The notes under the pieces are model-generated. The model searched no databases, was not told the DNA's origin, and was given only the letters and a program-made list of their open reading frames with translations. A stretch of 64,000 nucleotides of DNA from Magnaporthiopsis rhizophila (taxonomy: Eukaryota > Ascomycota > Sordariomycetes > Magnaporthales > Magnaporthaceae). The stretch lies in the NCBI GenBank assembly GCA_003049465.1, contig PYSS01000012.1:124001-188000 (forward strand), read 5' to 3'. Shown piece by piece: positions 1 through 11,561 of the stretch (position 1 is the stretch's first letter; each line of letters begins with the position of its first letter). The translations under genes were made by a program, and so were the position numbers.

Positions 1-2141
1 CCCTCCGTCCCGTTGAACGTTGGACGATGAAATGCCACATGCGCGCCGTTTAGATAACGGTGTTGAGGGTTGTTGGTGACGTTGGGATGAATGGATCCGA
101 AATCAATTGATGGGGAAAGCGCGCTTTCAATTGACACCGACGACGCGACCGTCGTATTCACTACTGCACCAATCCCTCCGCAACGTAACGCGCGCAACGG
201 AAGAACGCGGTAATTACCTCATGTGGGTAAGTGCGGGTGGGCCGTGCCCTGGGCTGCACGCCGAATTGATTACAGTATAAGCCCTCTGCTCTTTTCGGTC
301 CGAGCCCTGCTGCCCTGCCTTGTCATGATACGAAGATCGAAATGACAACAGACAAAATGGGGATGCATTCAGCCGGAGGCCCAGACGCATCCAAACCCGC
401 AGAACCGACATTGCGAACTGGCGTGCTGACAAGGGCAGGCGGGCAGATGCACCCCCCTTGGCGGCGCGTCGAGCAAATGCCGTGCCGTGAGCCTAATTAA
501 TAACAGCAAAAAAACTCCCTTTGATAGCCACGGGAAAACCTGCATGCAGGGCGGCGGCCAGAAAAAAACAAGGTACATACAGTACGTGTGATGGCTGACC
601 GCCGCAAATTGGGACGGGCAATAAGCGAACTGTAGCATCCAAAGTTACGTCCCCCGTGCAAGGGCTGGGAAATTGGACCCAAGGAACCGAACATTGATCT
701 TCTCGCCTATGGTCAACCAACAGCTGACGATACCGGCAGGACCAGCCGGTCAGTCCCTGACTTCCGCCAACAGGATTGTCCATGGACGTGATGTTACTCT
801 TGCAGGTTTCTGCAGTACAACAGCACCTTCACACCTAATTAAAAAAAAAATCCCGTCCAACGGACAGGACGGCCAAGGCGGCAATATTTGAAAGTTGCTA
901 CCCAAGGTAGTAATTTTGAAATATTTTCATTTTCCTTCATCTCTTTCTCAAAATCATCTGGATGGGGAGTCTATGGCTGCAATTACGCCACCGGGGGAAA
1001 AAGGAAAGGGCGAGATGGAACAAAGAAACACACACACGGCTCTGCCAGCCCCTGAAGCCACGACGACAACAACCGTTGGCGCCGGGTGAAAGCGGGTCGC
1101 CGAGAAGCAGAGCACAATGGCGATGGGCGATCCACCACCCCACAGGCAGGGATGGAACAGACAAACGCAAAGGAAACCCAGGACCGGCGGGGTTGGCGTT
1201 TGGCAGACTGATGAGCCCTGTTTCCTGTCTCAAGCCCTTATTGACAATGGGATCTATACGTGAAGCGTAAGATATTGGAGGGGCTGTTTGTTTAACATAG
1301 AAAAATGTACACAGAAAAAAGAAGACTCGTCTGTCCCGTGGTGGTGTGTGTGTGCTTTTTTGTTTTTTGTGTTTTTTGTCTTTTGTTTTCGGCTTGTGGC
1401 CTTAGCCGGGGAGGAAGCGTGTCGTGGTCTGTCATCCCCCGCTTGGGCCGCCGTGGACGTGTCGGTTTGCGTGGCCGTAACTCATCCTCGCTCAGCTTGT
1501 CATTCCTCCCCGCCCAAATCACGATTGCCTCCCTGATGAACAACCTCTGAGCCCCGTACACAACAAAAAAAAACACGGGCATCGCGTACGTTGGCCCGGA
1601 TCGACGCCTGCCACGGTAGACTCCGCCAATATTGAGAAATATGATTAGAAAAAATAAGGCCTGGGACCCAGGGACAGAACCGCCAAACGAAAAAGGTAGG
1701 CATATTGGCGTTTGGTTGGTTTGGAATAGGTTAGAGGCGTGTATGTGTTAAACTTTAATGGCCCAAAAAATGGGGATATAACCGTGGACCAGGCAAGACC
1801 CACGACCAGACCATGAAGAATAGGAAGAAATAATAAAAAAATAAAAAAACACAATCTCGGGCGCTTGATAGTCAACCAGACGGCCGCGAGGCCGAGGTGT
1901 CAAAGACTCAAATTCGAACACGGGGGTCTGGGATGCAATCAGAACCGCGACGTCCCGAGGGGTATCGAATATGCAAGAAAACAGCAAAAAGGAGGCAAGG
2001 CAGGCCGGCGTGTATGGAGCTTCTATTGAGACGTCGAAATATTGTAAAATATGGCGTGTGGCGCGTGGCAGATATCGATCTGATTGGCGAGCTCTGTGCT
2101 CTTCAGATATACGGCCAACTCGGTTGTGTGTTCTTTTTGTT
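1..2141. other. Gene-free flank, 3' side of MSB2
   Basis: No reading frame here looks like a protein; the open frames are short, overlap on both strands and have no recognisable domain. A T/G-rich stretch lies at about 1340-1400 and an A-rich stretch at about 1820-1850. The right end would hold the 3' UTR of MSB2, which reads leftward and stops at 2142. I see nothing else I can support. Confidence 0.5.
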
Positions 2142-4370
2142 TTAGTTCCAGCCGAGCGAGTTCTCCTGGGCAACGGGCGCAGAGATGAAAGCGGTCCGAC
2201 CCGAGTTTCCAGCGCCACTACGGCCGCTGCCGTGGCTGTCCCGGCCGCCAGGGACACCTCCAGCAACGCCACCGTAGCTGGAGGTGAAGTCACGGCTGAG
2301 TAGGGCACCACCCATGAGCGCAGGGCTGCCGCTATGCTCACGCATTCCCGACGTCGCGGATCTGGTGACGCCGCTCAACGAGCTGGATCGCTGGTGCGAC
2401 TGTCTCTTCTTCTTGTACCTGCGCGCGATGATGAACATGGCTGCACCGTAAGCTGCGGCCAGGGACACGGCGCCAACCGTGATGCCGGCAAAGGTGGCCC
2501 TCTGAGATGCCGACGGGTTGCTGTTGGTGTTCTCATTGTTGAACACGTCATTGGGAGCTCCGCCAGGGCTGCCAGGCAAGCCACCAGGCGCGCCGTTACC
2601 GCCAGCCGAGTCGAGGCTGCCGAGCAGAATGTCAATGGCAGGGTTGATCTCCATCGTAAGGTTGTGTACCAGAGGGTTCGCGTTCTGGTACAGCTTCGAG
2701 GTCGGGATCTTGACATCCAACCTCAGTCTGCTGACCAGTTCCTTCGGGTACGTAGCAATGGCGATGGTAGTGATGTAACCCAGGTCCTTCTGGGTGTTCA
2801 GGGGTTGCAGGCGACGCATCTGCACCTTGTCGCCCTTCTCAGTTCCCGGAAGGTAAGCCAGAGCCAGCGGGAGCAGCTTGAAGATCTGGGCGGCGGCCTG
2901 CGACGTTCCCGCCACGAACTCATAGTTGAGCGCGTAGTTGAACCCGATCTGGATCTCGATGGTGTCATCCGGAAGCGGCTTGTTGTCCGAATCGGGCGTG
3001 ATAGCCTTGGGCAGATCCGACGGGATAGGAGTAGCAGTCGCTGTCGAGGGCGCAGTGGGATCATCCGTCTTGGTAGGGGAAGGGACACCAATAACAAGAG
3101 TGGATGGGAGCCAGGGCGCACTGGTCGAGGTAGGCAGAGGCGTGGACGTGATCGACTCATCCTTCGGCGGCGCCGAGGTGGATGGCAGAGTGGCGTTGCC
3201 CGAAGGCACCGGAACGGTGGGGCCAAGAGTGGGCTGACTGTCCGTTGTGGGCGAGGTCGTCACGGTAGGCTCGGCCGTGGTGGTCGGAGGGACAGAGATG
3301 GTGTTATTGCCGGTCCGCCCATCCGTCGGGAGAACCGTGGGCGAGGTCGTGGTAGTCTCGGAAGGCGGAAGACCAGTTGTGGGAGGGAGAGGGGTGGTCG
3401 TCGTGGTTCCCACATCCGTCGTGTTGCTGATCGGGCCCGAGGGCTCAAGGGTGCTCGTAGGAGGAGGAGGGGGCACCGTGGTTGTATCGGAGACCCCGGT
3501 AGACGGCCAAGAGGTAGTGGTCGGGTCGCGCACAGTGGTCGGGTCAGTCGTGGATGTCGGGGCAAGCGTGGGCTCGGTGGACGTGTCGACTGTTACAGTC
3601 GGAAGGATAGTCGTGGGCTCAACGGTCGTGGGTGCGGCGGTCGTGGGCAGAGCAGTCGAGGGCTCAGTGGTCGTGGACAGATCAGTCGTGGGCAGAGCGG
3701 TCGTAGGCTGGAGAGTGACGGACTCGGTCGTGTTAGGGGTCAGAGCCGTAGAGGCCTCGGACAAAGCGCTGCTGATAATCGTTGAGATTCCAGCCAGCGG
3801 GTCTTTCGGCGAGGTCGGGGTGACCTCGCCGGTCGGGGCGAGGAGAATGCCGCTCGTGCTCGAGGAAACAGGCACAGTCGGAGTCGCCGTGGTAGAAGGC
3901 GAGACTACGACATCGGAGCTCGTAGTGGGAGTAACTACAGTCTCGGGAAGACCACCAGTCGACGAGGCGACCTTGGAGGGCTCAGACGGCGCCTTCGAAG
4001 TTTGAGACGGAGCAACGACAATCGTGCTCGAGATGACAAGCGTAGTCTTGTCGCTGTTGGGGTCCGGGGTCGATGTCAATCCCTCAGATGTCGTTGTTGA
4101 TCCCTCAGACGTCGAGGTCAATCCCTTGGAGGGATCGAGGTCGCCGACGATGCTGGAGATCAAGTCGTCCAAGTTCTGGCGTTTTGTTGTGCTCGCAGGA
4201 AGAACCGGAGGCGTCGACTGCGAAGTCGACGTCTCCGGGCTGGTGGTAGTCACATTGAAGAACTGCCGTTTGACGTGGCGTGGGAAGTAGATCTTGGGTC
4301 TCTGGGGCTCCGCGCTGACGAGGGTGGCAGCAGCCACGATGGCCACGGCCAGAACCGAGGTGGTGTGCAT
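2142..4370 (-). CDS. MSB2: Msb2-type transmembrane signalling mucin
   Basis: A single 742-residue exon. Residues 1-20 form a signal peptide. Residues about 38-465 are a very Ser/Thr/Pro-rich mucin region. Residues about 470-585 match the conserved membrane-proximal ectodomain of fungal Msb2 (starts TIEIQIGFNYALNYEF). One transmembrane helix spans about 629-649, followed by a basic stop-transfer stretch and a 93-residue cytoplasmic tail ending ENSLGWN, which I recall as conserved in Msb2 proteins. In fungi Msb2 is a plasma-membrane sensor upstream of Cdc42, Ste50/Ste11 and the filamentation or invasive-growth MAPK cascade. In plant pathogens it helps sense surfaces and form appressoria. The ectodomain is normally shed by proteolysis. 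The start is the first ATG before the signal peptide. The architecture argues against a GPI-anchored adhesin. Confidence 0.9.
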   Translation of the reverse strand: MHTTSVLAVAIVAAATLVSAEPQRPKIYFPRHVKRQFFNVTTTSPETSTSQSTPPVLPASTTKRQNLDDLISSIVGDLDPSKGLTSTSEGSTTTSEGLTSTPDPNSDKTTLVISSTIVVAPSQTSKAPSEPSKVASSTGGLPETVVTPTTSSDVVVSPSTTATPTVPVSSSTSGILLAPTGEVTPTSPKDPLAGISTIISSALSEASTALTPNTTESVTLQPTTALPTTDLSTTTEPSTALPTTAAPTTVEPTTILPTVTVDTSTEPTLAPTSTTDPTTVRDPTTTSWPSTGVSDTTTVPPPPPTSTLEPSGPISNTTDVGTTTTTPLPPTTGLPPSETTTTSPTVLPTDGRTGNNTISVPPTTTAEPTVTTSPTTDSQPTLGPTVPVPSGNATLPSTSAPPKDESITSTPLPTSTSAPWLPSTLVIGVPSPTKTDDPTAPSTATATPIPSDLPKAITPDSDNKPLPDDTIEIQIGFNYALNYEFVAGTSQAAAQIFKLLPLALAYLPGTEKGDKVQMRRLQPLNTQKDLGYITTIAIATYPKELVSRLRLDVKIPTSKLYQNANPLVHNLTMEINPAIDILLGSLDSAGGNGAPGGLPGSPGGAPNDVFNNENTNSNPSASQRATFAGITVGAVSLAAAYGAAMFIIARRYKKKRQSHQRSSSLSGVTRSATSGMREHSGSPALMGGALLSRDFTSSYGGVAGGVPGGRDSHGSGRSGAGNSGRTAFISAPVAQENSLGWN
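2978..4259 (-). repeat. Degenerate Ser/Thr/Pro mucin repeats inside MSB2
   Basis: The coding region for residues about 38-465 of MSB2 is built of loosely repeated TTxxPT, TEPST and PTTxxPT units, densest around 3480-3740. Such tracts carry O-mannosyl glycans. The regular codon pattern opens long false frames on the opposite strand. Confidence 0.75.
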
Positions 4371-6741
4371 TTTTTTTTTATGTCTAGCTTGCGATGCTGC
4401 GGGTTAGATAAACATCTGGCGACCTTGATTTCTCGCCAGCCCGAATATCAGGACGCGATTCCCAAACCGACTCCACGCGGAGGCTGGGAGAAGGGGTCAG
4501 GGGTAGAGAGGAGGTTCGGACTCACTCTGTCAGGGAACGTGAAAACGAGTGTACTTGACAAAAATGTCAATGAGCGAATGTATACAGCTAGCTGTTGGTC
4601 ATGGGGCGACCGTGTTAGTATGAGGATCTCAGAAAGTCGCCGGTCGAATTGATGCCGTAGAGGTGCATGGTTAATTCCTCAGGGAGGTTGGGCGAGGTGG
4701 TCGTCAAAGTGGCCGCGGCGCGAACAAAAATAACCCGCCCCATCACTTCGTTCCAAAAAGAGAAGAGACGAAGGGGCACAAGTCAATTCCACCCTTTTCA
4801 AAGCCACGAGGCCTAGGCTCCTTTGTTCTCTCCCGCGCAGTCGCACGCCATGGCCGTCGGCCTCCATCTCGCAGGATATTCCAATGCACCTCCGTAGCAA
4901 TCAATCGGCATCGCGTGGTGGCGTCTCTGGCTTTTGTCACTCACGAAATGACCTAGCACCGGGCTGTTGTTATTTTTGGGACCCTTTGTCTGTCCCAAGG
5001 CGTAGTTTGTTCAAAAGAGTGACTCGACGAGAAATCGTCGACAATGCAGGCTTCCCGAAAGAAGGGTCCTTTCAGGAGGTGACTGGGCTCGTCCGTGTTC
5101 GCGTCAGCAGCCTCATGCGGTGTCGGCTTGGCATGGGGGCTTTCGGTAGGTTGCGAGACCTCCGGAGGACCTTCCAGGCTCGTGTCGAGAGAGATCCGGT
5201 GAATCTCTCAGACTCGAGCTCGAAGGGCGTGACACGGGAGGATCGTCGTCGCCGAGAGACGGGGGTCGCGGGCAGGCGTCGGCGTTGAGGATGGCGGATG
5301 GCGGAGAAGGGGAGCGCAAGGCCAGAGGAAACGAGAGGCGGCGGCAAGCGGGAGAAAAGACAAAAGCTGGCACACCAAGCCCGACCAGGGAGCGCACACC
5401 AAAAGCGGAGCAACGAGCGGCGAGGGATGGATGGGATGATGGGGCGGAGAGCACAACAGAGGAGGGGCCGGGCCACTTTGGGACGGATAGGAAAACGCTG
5501 ACAGACCCCGGGGCAGGGATGAACACCGGGCCAGGTGGTGGCAGGGGTGGCTGCACTATCTGACCGCCATGCAGAGCACGGCGAGCCGTGTTAGTGCCGC
5601 TGCCGTAATCTCGTGTGTGCTAAGCAAACGGGGACGAGTGCACAGGGGCGGGGGTCACAGTCCGCCGACATGCGCTGGGCCCAGGAACGGCGTGAGCCAG
5701 GACCAGCCAAAAGCTGGGGTGTTCCTGGCGGCTTGCTTGCGCACCGTTCGGGAAACAAAGCCAGCGGGCAACAAGTCCAGTCGACCCACCAGGGGCAGGG
5801 GCAGAGAAAGGACGGTTGGACCGACAGGTCACCAGCAGCCGGACACGCGCGCACACAACGCACAAGCACACACGCAAGCAAGCCCAGGCTGGCCCACTCT
5901 GGCTGGACCGTCCTGCCGCCTCCCCTTCTCGTAACTGGAGGGAGGGTGTAGGGGTAAATTGCGCCGCCCTCGAAAGGGGCAAGCGTGATAGATTTCGCCA
6001 GATGTGGTGGTGCGCCGGGCGGCATGGCTTGGTCCGCTATTAGAAAGCAGGCTGATGGGGGAGATACATGGCCTTCAGACGGCGAGGTACTTGCGCTTTC
6101 CGCCGTCTCTTGGGGGCGTTTGGCGGGTGGCAGCAGGTTGCGGCGAGGGGAGCTGACAGGTACCTCGCTTTCTGGGGCGGCCAGCCTTAGTGGCCGTCCA
6201 CCCTCCATCCCTTCTTTGCTTCCTTGGTCATCGCGAGAAAACCCGCCGGCGTGCAGATGACCAAGGGTCGCCATTGGCTGACCGGCCAATAAACCGTGCC
6301 GCCGCCAACGATTTCGCAAATTTCCATTTGCTGCGCTGCCAAAAATTGATTCAGTCCGCAAGTGGGCAGGATCGGTTTCGACTCAGCTCCACCGGACAGC
6401 GGGTCTATCCCCATCGAATAGGAAGCGACAATTAGGAGCTGCCCCACATTCACACCCGCCTTTTGCGCCCGCTCTCGCTGTGCGGGGATCGGTCGAGCAA
6501 CGTTGGACCACGTTGCCCCTGTCCCTCCCCTAGTCCACCGATTATTGCATTCCCGGCGGCCATTCCGCGAGCTCGCGTGCCTGGTTTGGCTGCAGGGAGG
6601 CTCGGGATGTGGATGAGGTGGTCTAAAAGCAAACCGTAGCGCACATCGCACCTTGCTTTTCGGCTGTGAGTGGGCGAGGTGGAGGAGCGGTTTGGAGACA
6701 CAGACCGTCGTGCGAATTGGAGCCGGGTGGCACAAGCCAGC

Positions 6742-6743
<2 letters not shown>

Positions 6744-6773
<30 letters not shown>
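6744..6773. repeat. Homopolymer run of 30 A
   Basis: An uninterrupted run of A. It could be a length-variable microsatellite or the relic poly(A) tail of a retrotransposed sequence; no element body or target duplication is visible next to it. Confidence 0.9.
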
Positions 6774-6776
<3 letters not shown>

Positions 6777-9700
6777 CGCTTTTCTCCCTCTGGCGTGCGC
6801 GCCAAGAACAGCGCCCTCGCCTCTGGAATCTTCCTGCCCTCCTGTCTCAACTTTGGCGGGCTTCTTGTCCAACCTCGCTCCCTTAGTCCACATCCGATCT
6901 GCATTGGATGACGGATGGGTCTGCCCGGCCCGGCGACATAGATGCTTCCCAGAGGCAGCAAAACGGCATGCATCCCCAGGACCCCGTAAGCAAAAACGGA
7001 GCGACGGAGCCATCGCGCAGCAGGACGCCTGCCTTGGTCCGGCGCGGGAAATTGAACATGGGCATTTTTTGTGGGGCCTGCTGCAATGCAGCACATGGAT
7101 GAAGGGCATGGAGTTGTTTTTGTTTCTATCCCTCCACCACGAGATTTGTTCTCCACCGCCGCCCCGTTCGTTTTTCAGGCTCGCCAGCGGTCGTTCCCCT
7201 ACCCAAGCCACCCCCTCGGCCGGGCCAGGGAAGGGCTTCCAGGAAGCCGGCAAGGAAACAAAACCTGTCCTTAGCTTGGCTCAATTGACAACAAACAAAT
7301 ATCAGGCTGTTCTTCAAATATCCATCGCATGAGATAAATGCCGCTTCGCCTTAAAAATGCACACGCACACGAGGTGCACTTGCCTAATAACGCCCTAGCG
7401 TCCCTAGCCTGACCAACCCCTTTTTTTTTCGTTCTCAAGGGTCCGGCAGCTCTGGATCTGGGATCTCTAGACGGGCATGCGCCCAGGCCCCTGATTCACA
7501 CCATTGGACGCCTTTCTGCAAAACGTTCCGTCACGCCGGTCACGTGCTCCCACTCAAGGCAAAGAACGCCTTGGTGTCAACCCCAAACACGTGTGTAGCC
7601 CCTTTGTCTTATCGTATCTCAAGCTAGCGAACCATGCCCGCTGCCCAGCCCCTCTTCAGCCTTGCAGAATCTACCAGAGTGAAGAATGCGCACCGAGACT
7701 GTGATGCTGCCTCAAACATGACCAAAAATGCTGGCGACGGAAAAGCTAGAAAGGATGGAATTGATCAGGAGCGCGGCTGTCTAATAAAACACTGACTCAA
7801 CGACTCTTGTTTAACCACGTCATCATTTTGAGGAGAGGAGCCGTCGACAAGCCCGTTTCGCTTCCATCGTTCAGCCGGCCCTGCGCCTGAAAAAGGGGGC
7901 GTCGGATATCGAAGAGGTTCCACAGTCTAGCAGCGCCCGCGTGCCACGGCTGCATCCTGCATCCACGTGCCTTGCATTGAGACAAATACTCTGCCCGCTG
8001 TCTCCTCCCCTCCCGTTCGGTGGCGGGCGAGAGAGAGAGGGGCTGACTGGCTGGCTGGCAATATAGCCGCCATCACCTTCCTTGTCGGCACAGTTGCATC
8101 GCAGGTCTCGGTTCGGAGGGTGCGGGGGCCACGACCATTTGATTCTGGAGCCTCGCTTCTGGTCGGAGGGGGGGCAAGCGGCGGAAGAGGCATGGGATGC
8201 CTGGCCAGCTAGAAGGGGGGCGGGCGCGGATCGTGTTCTGCTAGTTCTACGCCGCGACACGGCTGACATCTCGGCAGAGTGAGGGGGAAAAAAAATAAAA
8301 AAATAAAAATAAAAAATTCTCAAGGCCGGACCATGGGACGGTATATGGGCAGTGGTCCTGTGGATACATACGAGGAGCAACACAGCGGCTCGTCCTTCGA
8401 ATCACTCTCTTTCTGGTATAGGGCAGCGACTCAGCACCACCCTAGCGATGAGCAGTCAGCCAGCGCGACCGGGCGTTCTCGTATCCGCCATGATGTATCT
8501 ATTGAAGCCGCTCCCAAGTGTCCGGGCCCCTGGTCCGGGTAGTTTCTTCAGCTTCGCGTTTGAGTGTCTTCTCTTGTTACTAGCTATGATTCTAGAACAC
8601 ACTTGCCAGGGTGTGTTATCGGGCAGGGAAATATTGCACATGAAAGAAGAAACCTAAAATCACCTGTCTTGACTGTTTTCCTTGAGCGGACCACTCAGTT
8701 CGTCGGCGAACTAGCAAGCCCGGTGGAAGGTAGCGTCCAGTCCGGCCATCGGCTAGATAACCACAAGCGACAGAAAACGCTCGGAATGCATTTTGCTCGT
8801 TTTTCAAGCGCCGCCAGATCCGGAAGCCCGTACAATGACGACGCCATGAGAGTGTGGCTATGTTTGCCTCTCTTTCCCCGCCCTGTGGGTGGCTGGCTAT
8901 TCCTGGAAACCCACCCCCTCCGGAATCCGAGCTACATACGGTTAGCTAAGGGAGCCTCTCCCCAAACCCCTCTTAGGGCGATGTGAAAATAGGAACTGCT
9001 ATCTTTTGACATGTGTTTCAGGCTGGTCTTTGGGAAAAAGAGCGATTCCAATGTTTCAGGACGCACCCCGACAAACCTGCCTGCCCGCAGCCTGCGGAGA
9101 AATTAGAAGCCGTTGGGCCCTTCCATCGGCGGCCCATTTTCAACCTCCATGCCCCCTGGATTTAGATGCCGATCGATCCTCTAGGATCTCGGGCCTTGAG
9201 CGGAAGCCCAGCCCCTCAAATTGCAGCAAAAACTCGTGTGGTATTCATTAATTAATACCCTCATACAAATGCCGACCCTATGTGCCTGGTTGACCTTTCT
9301 ACCCAGAAACCACGTCTGTCCTGGTACCAACGAGCCGGGCAGGGGAAAATCGCCAATCAACACGGCACTTAGTGGCCATATTTGATTCACCAGGAGCTAC
9401 CGGGCAGTGAGGCCTGGTTCAAATGGAATGAGACCTGAGGTATCATCGGACTCGATGCCACTTTCAGGAACGTCGATCCTTGTGCGCTCGTTCGTGTTTC
9501 CTTGCTTTTCTGAGGTGGTTCCCCGCTCAAATTCCAATACATACCACAGAACATTGCTTGTCCCCGACTTGTATCTTTTGCCGGTGAAGCATCACACAGT
9601 GAGTAGCCTGCTTGCGTGATTCGCAACTATTGATTGGCAACGAGTGAACCCGAGAGCCCTCGCATCGGCACTCTCGCGGCAGGGACACCCACGCTGAAAG

Positions 9701-10369
9701 CTGAGCAGCCAAGGCCGAGTCCTCTCTCGGGACGGCAGCTGGTTGGTTCATGTCGGATAAGTGGATTGTCCAACAAGCGGCACATAAAAATCGTCATCAG
9801 CACGCCTCGACCAACCAAAGGCGCTGGTTGAACCACCCCGCGCTTCTGCACTGCACGCCACACAGCACCTCATGTACGTGACGGTGTGCGCAGGGCTAGG
9901 TCCATGCAGACAGGACAGCCCCCATCCAGAGGGGCATTGTCGGTCTGAACAGCCCGGCATCTTCTGGCTTCTGGCTAGAACGGACGGCAGGAGCCCGGCC
10001 CGGGTGTATCAGCGCAATGAGCTGAGTTTGCTCTGATGTTCGGCTGTGGAGATGTGCGATCAGGCACCTGTCATACGGGACGATCTTTGAGATGAGGCTA
10101 CACAGATTGATGACCGTCGCACCCCCGAGTATCAGATCTTGGAAGGAAGACCGCCGGTACGTGTATTTGCGCGAGCTGGCTGGGGGACGGCTGAACTGGA
10201 CAGAAGAGATCGACGGGGTGAATGTCAAGTACATGGACGTCCATAGGTTTTTCCGTGGGATTCAAATACGGCAGGCGTCCTTCCCTCAAGCCTGAGCAAA
10301 CTGAATAGAAGGCTTCTTTCTCTTCTCCTCGCATCAAGCATTCGTGCCAGCCTCCTTCCCCACCTGCCA

Positions 10370-10740
10370 ATGGTGAGCTCCCACGTCACCTCGATTCCTC
10401 TCCTGGGTCCTGCATACGCCTTCGCCTTTCTGCCTTGTCTTCCAATGACACCCGGCTACAAGGCGCAGCACCTATTCCCCATCCCGTCACCGCTACCTCC
10501 GAAGCACATGAACTTCCACGACCCGGACGCCAGGAACCGCGACAACCCCGCCCCCTCCTTCCGCTTTTTAGCCAACAGAAGCCTCACCTGCCCCACTAAA
10601 GCTCCCCACCCCCACCTCCTTCCTCCCGCTGACGCAACTCTCTACTACAAGATCGACCAGTCTTCCCGTCTCTAGGAGAACCAAACCTGAACAAAAACAA
10701 CACCTTCTGACCCTCTTTTTTTTTGCGAAAACTAGCTCAA
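10370..10740 (+). promoter_or_regulatory. Pyrimidine-rich upstream region of FKBP12
   Basis: The top strand is strongly enriched in C and CT runs up to about 60 bp before the FKBP12 ATG. CT-rich promoter and leader regions are typical of highly expressed fungal housekeeping genes. The start site itself cannot be placed from sequence. Confidence 0.35.
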
Positions 10741-10798
10741 TTGCAGACATCCTCGCCTTCTACAGCACATCCAACCCCAATACACCAATACCGCCATC

Positions 10799-11561
10799 AT
10801 GGGTGTCACCAAGACTACTCACCAGGAGGGTTCGGGCGCCCAGCCCACAGCCGGCCAGACCGTCACCATCGAGTACACCGGCTACCTGAAGGACACCAGC
10901 AAGCCCGACAACAAGGGCAAGCAGTAAGGGCCCCGTCCTTGGCTGCCGAGCACCCGCTTTAAAAGTCGATATATACACGGGCAAGCTACTGACAAAAGCA
11001 TGTCCTTTGCCCGCTCTCTGTCAGATTCGACTCGTCTGTCGGCAAGTCCGACTTTGTCGTCCAGATCGGCGTTGGCAAGGTCATCCAGGGTACGTCAGAA
11101 CTAGGTCGTGCCCGAAGAAACGTCGAGATCGCTAACCACCTAGGTAACTTCCCGAGACAGGCTGGGATGAGGGCGTCACCCAGATGAAGGTCGGCGAGAA
11201 GGCCACCCTCGACATCACTGCGTAAGCTTATAGCCTCGTCCCCAAGTTTCTCTACATCGCACTTGATGTTTCTGATACTGACGCTTCCTGCCTTGGCATT
11301 AGTGACTACGGCTACGGCGCTCGGTAAGATGGCCCAATTGTCGCCAATGGATGATTCTCGAGCTACATACAACCTGGATCTCGTGCCTCGTTCGGCTATT
11401 TGCTAACTAGACACGAAACCGACAGCGGCTTCCCTGGCGCCATCCCGCCCAACTCGGACCTGATCTTGTGAGTTCTTCTGTTTTTCCAATGCCAATCATC
11501 TCTCTGGCACTCGGATTTTAACATCAACTACAGCGACGTCCACCTCAAGAACGTCAAATAA
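10799..11561 (+). CDS. FPR1: FKBP12-type peptidyl-prolyl cis-trans isomerase
   Basis: Six exons: 10799-10923, 11025-11089, 11161-11221, 11303-11323, 11426-11467 and 11534-11561. They give 113 residues, the usual FKBP12 length. The protein is a cytosolic prolyl isomerase and the receptor for FK506 and rapamycin. Family hallmarks are present in order: IEYTGYL, QFDSS, FVVQIGVGKVIQGWDEG, DYGYGARGFPG, IPPNSDLIFDVHL. The aromatic drug-pocket residues (the Tyr of YTGY, Phe and Asp of FDSS, Trp of GWDEG, Tyr of DYGYG, Phe of LIFDV) are all kept, so rapamycin/FK506 sensitivity is expected. Exon 4 is only 21 nt. Exon 3 has a decoy TAG acceptor 17 nt upstream of the used CAG; the decoy would shift the frame. 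All splice sites are GT-AG. Confidence 0.96.

Larger units (their letters stand above)
4371..10798. other. 6.4-kb gene-free region between MSB2 and FKBP12
   Basis: MSB2 reads left from 4370 and FKBP12 reads right from 10799, so this is a long divergent upstream region. Many open frames of 60-270 codons occur on both strands between 4.9 and 7.4 kb, but they overlap one another, have biased arginine/proline-rich or poly-Phe/poly-Lys translations and show no domain. An A-rich run is at 8285-8318 and a 30-A run at 6744-6773. It probably holds long 5' leaders and control elements of the two genes; a non-coding RNA cannot be excluded. Confidence 0.45.

Noticed and set aside
1895..1945. GTTCGAAT-like T-loop on the minus strand, considered as a tRNA
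   Set aside because: The flanking bases do not pair as a T-stem, and no A box or acceptor stem is found.
2334..3785. 483-codon frame on the plus strand over MSB2
   Set aside because: It is the mirror of the Ser/Thr/Pro repeat codons; the translation is Arg/Gly-rich without any domain, while the minus strand encodes a full mucin receptor.
5591..7253. Overlapping minus-strand frames of 177-267 codons
   Set aside because: They overlap in several frames, pass through a homopolymer (giving poly-Phe) and resemble no family.
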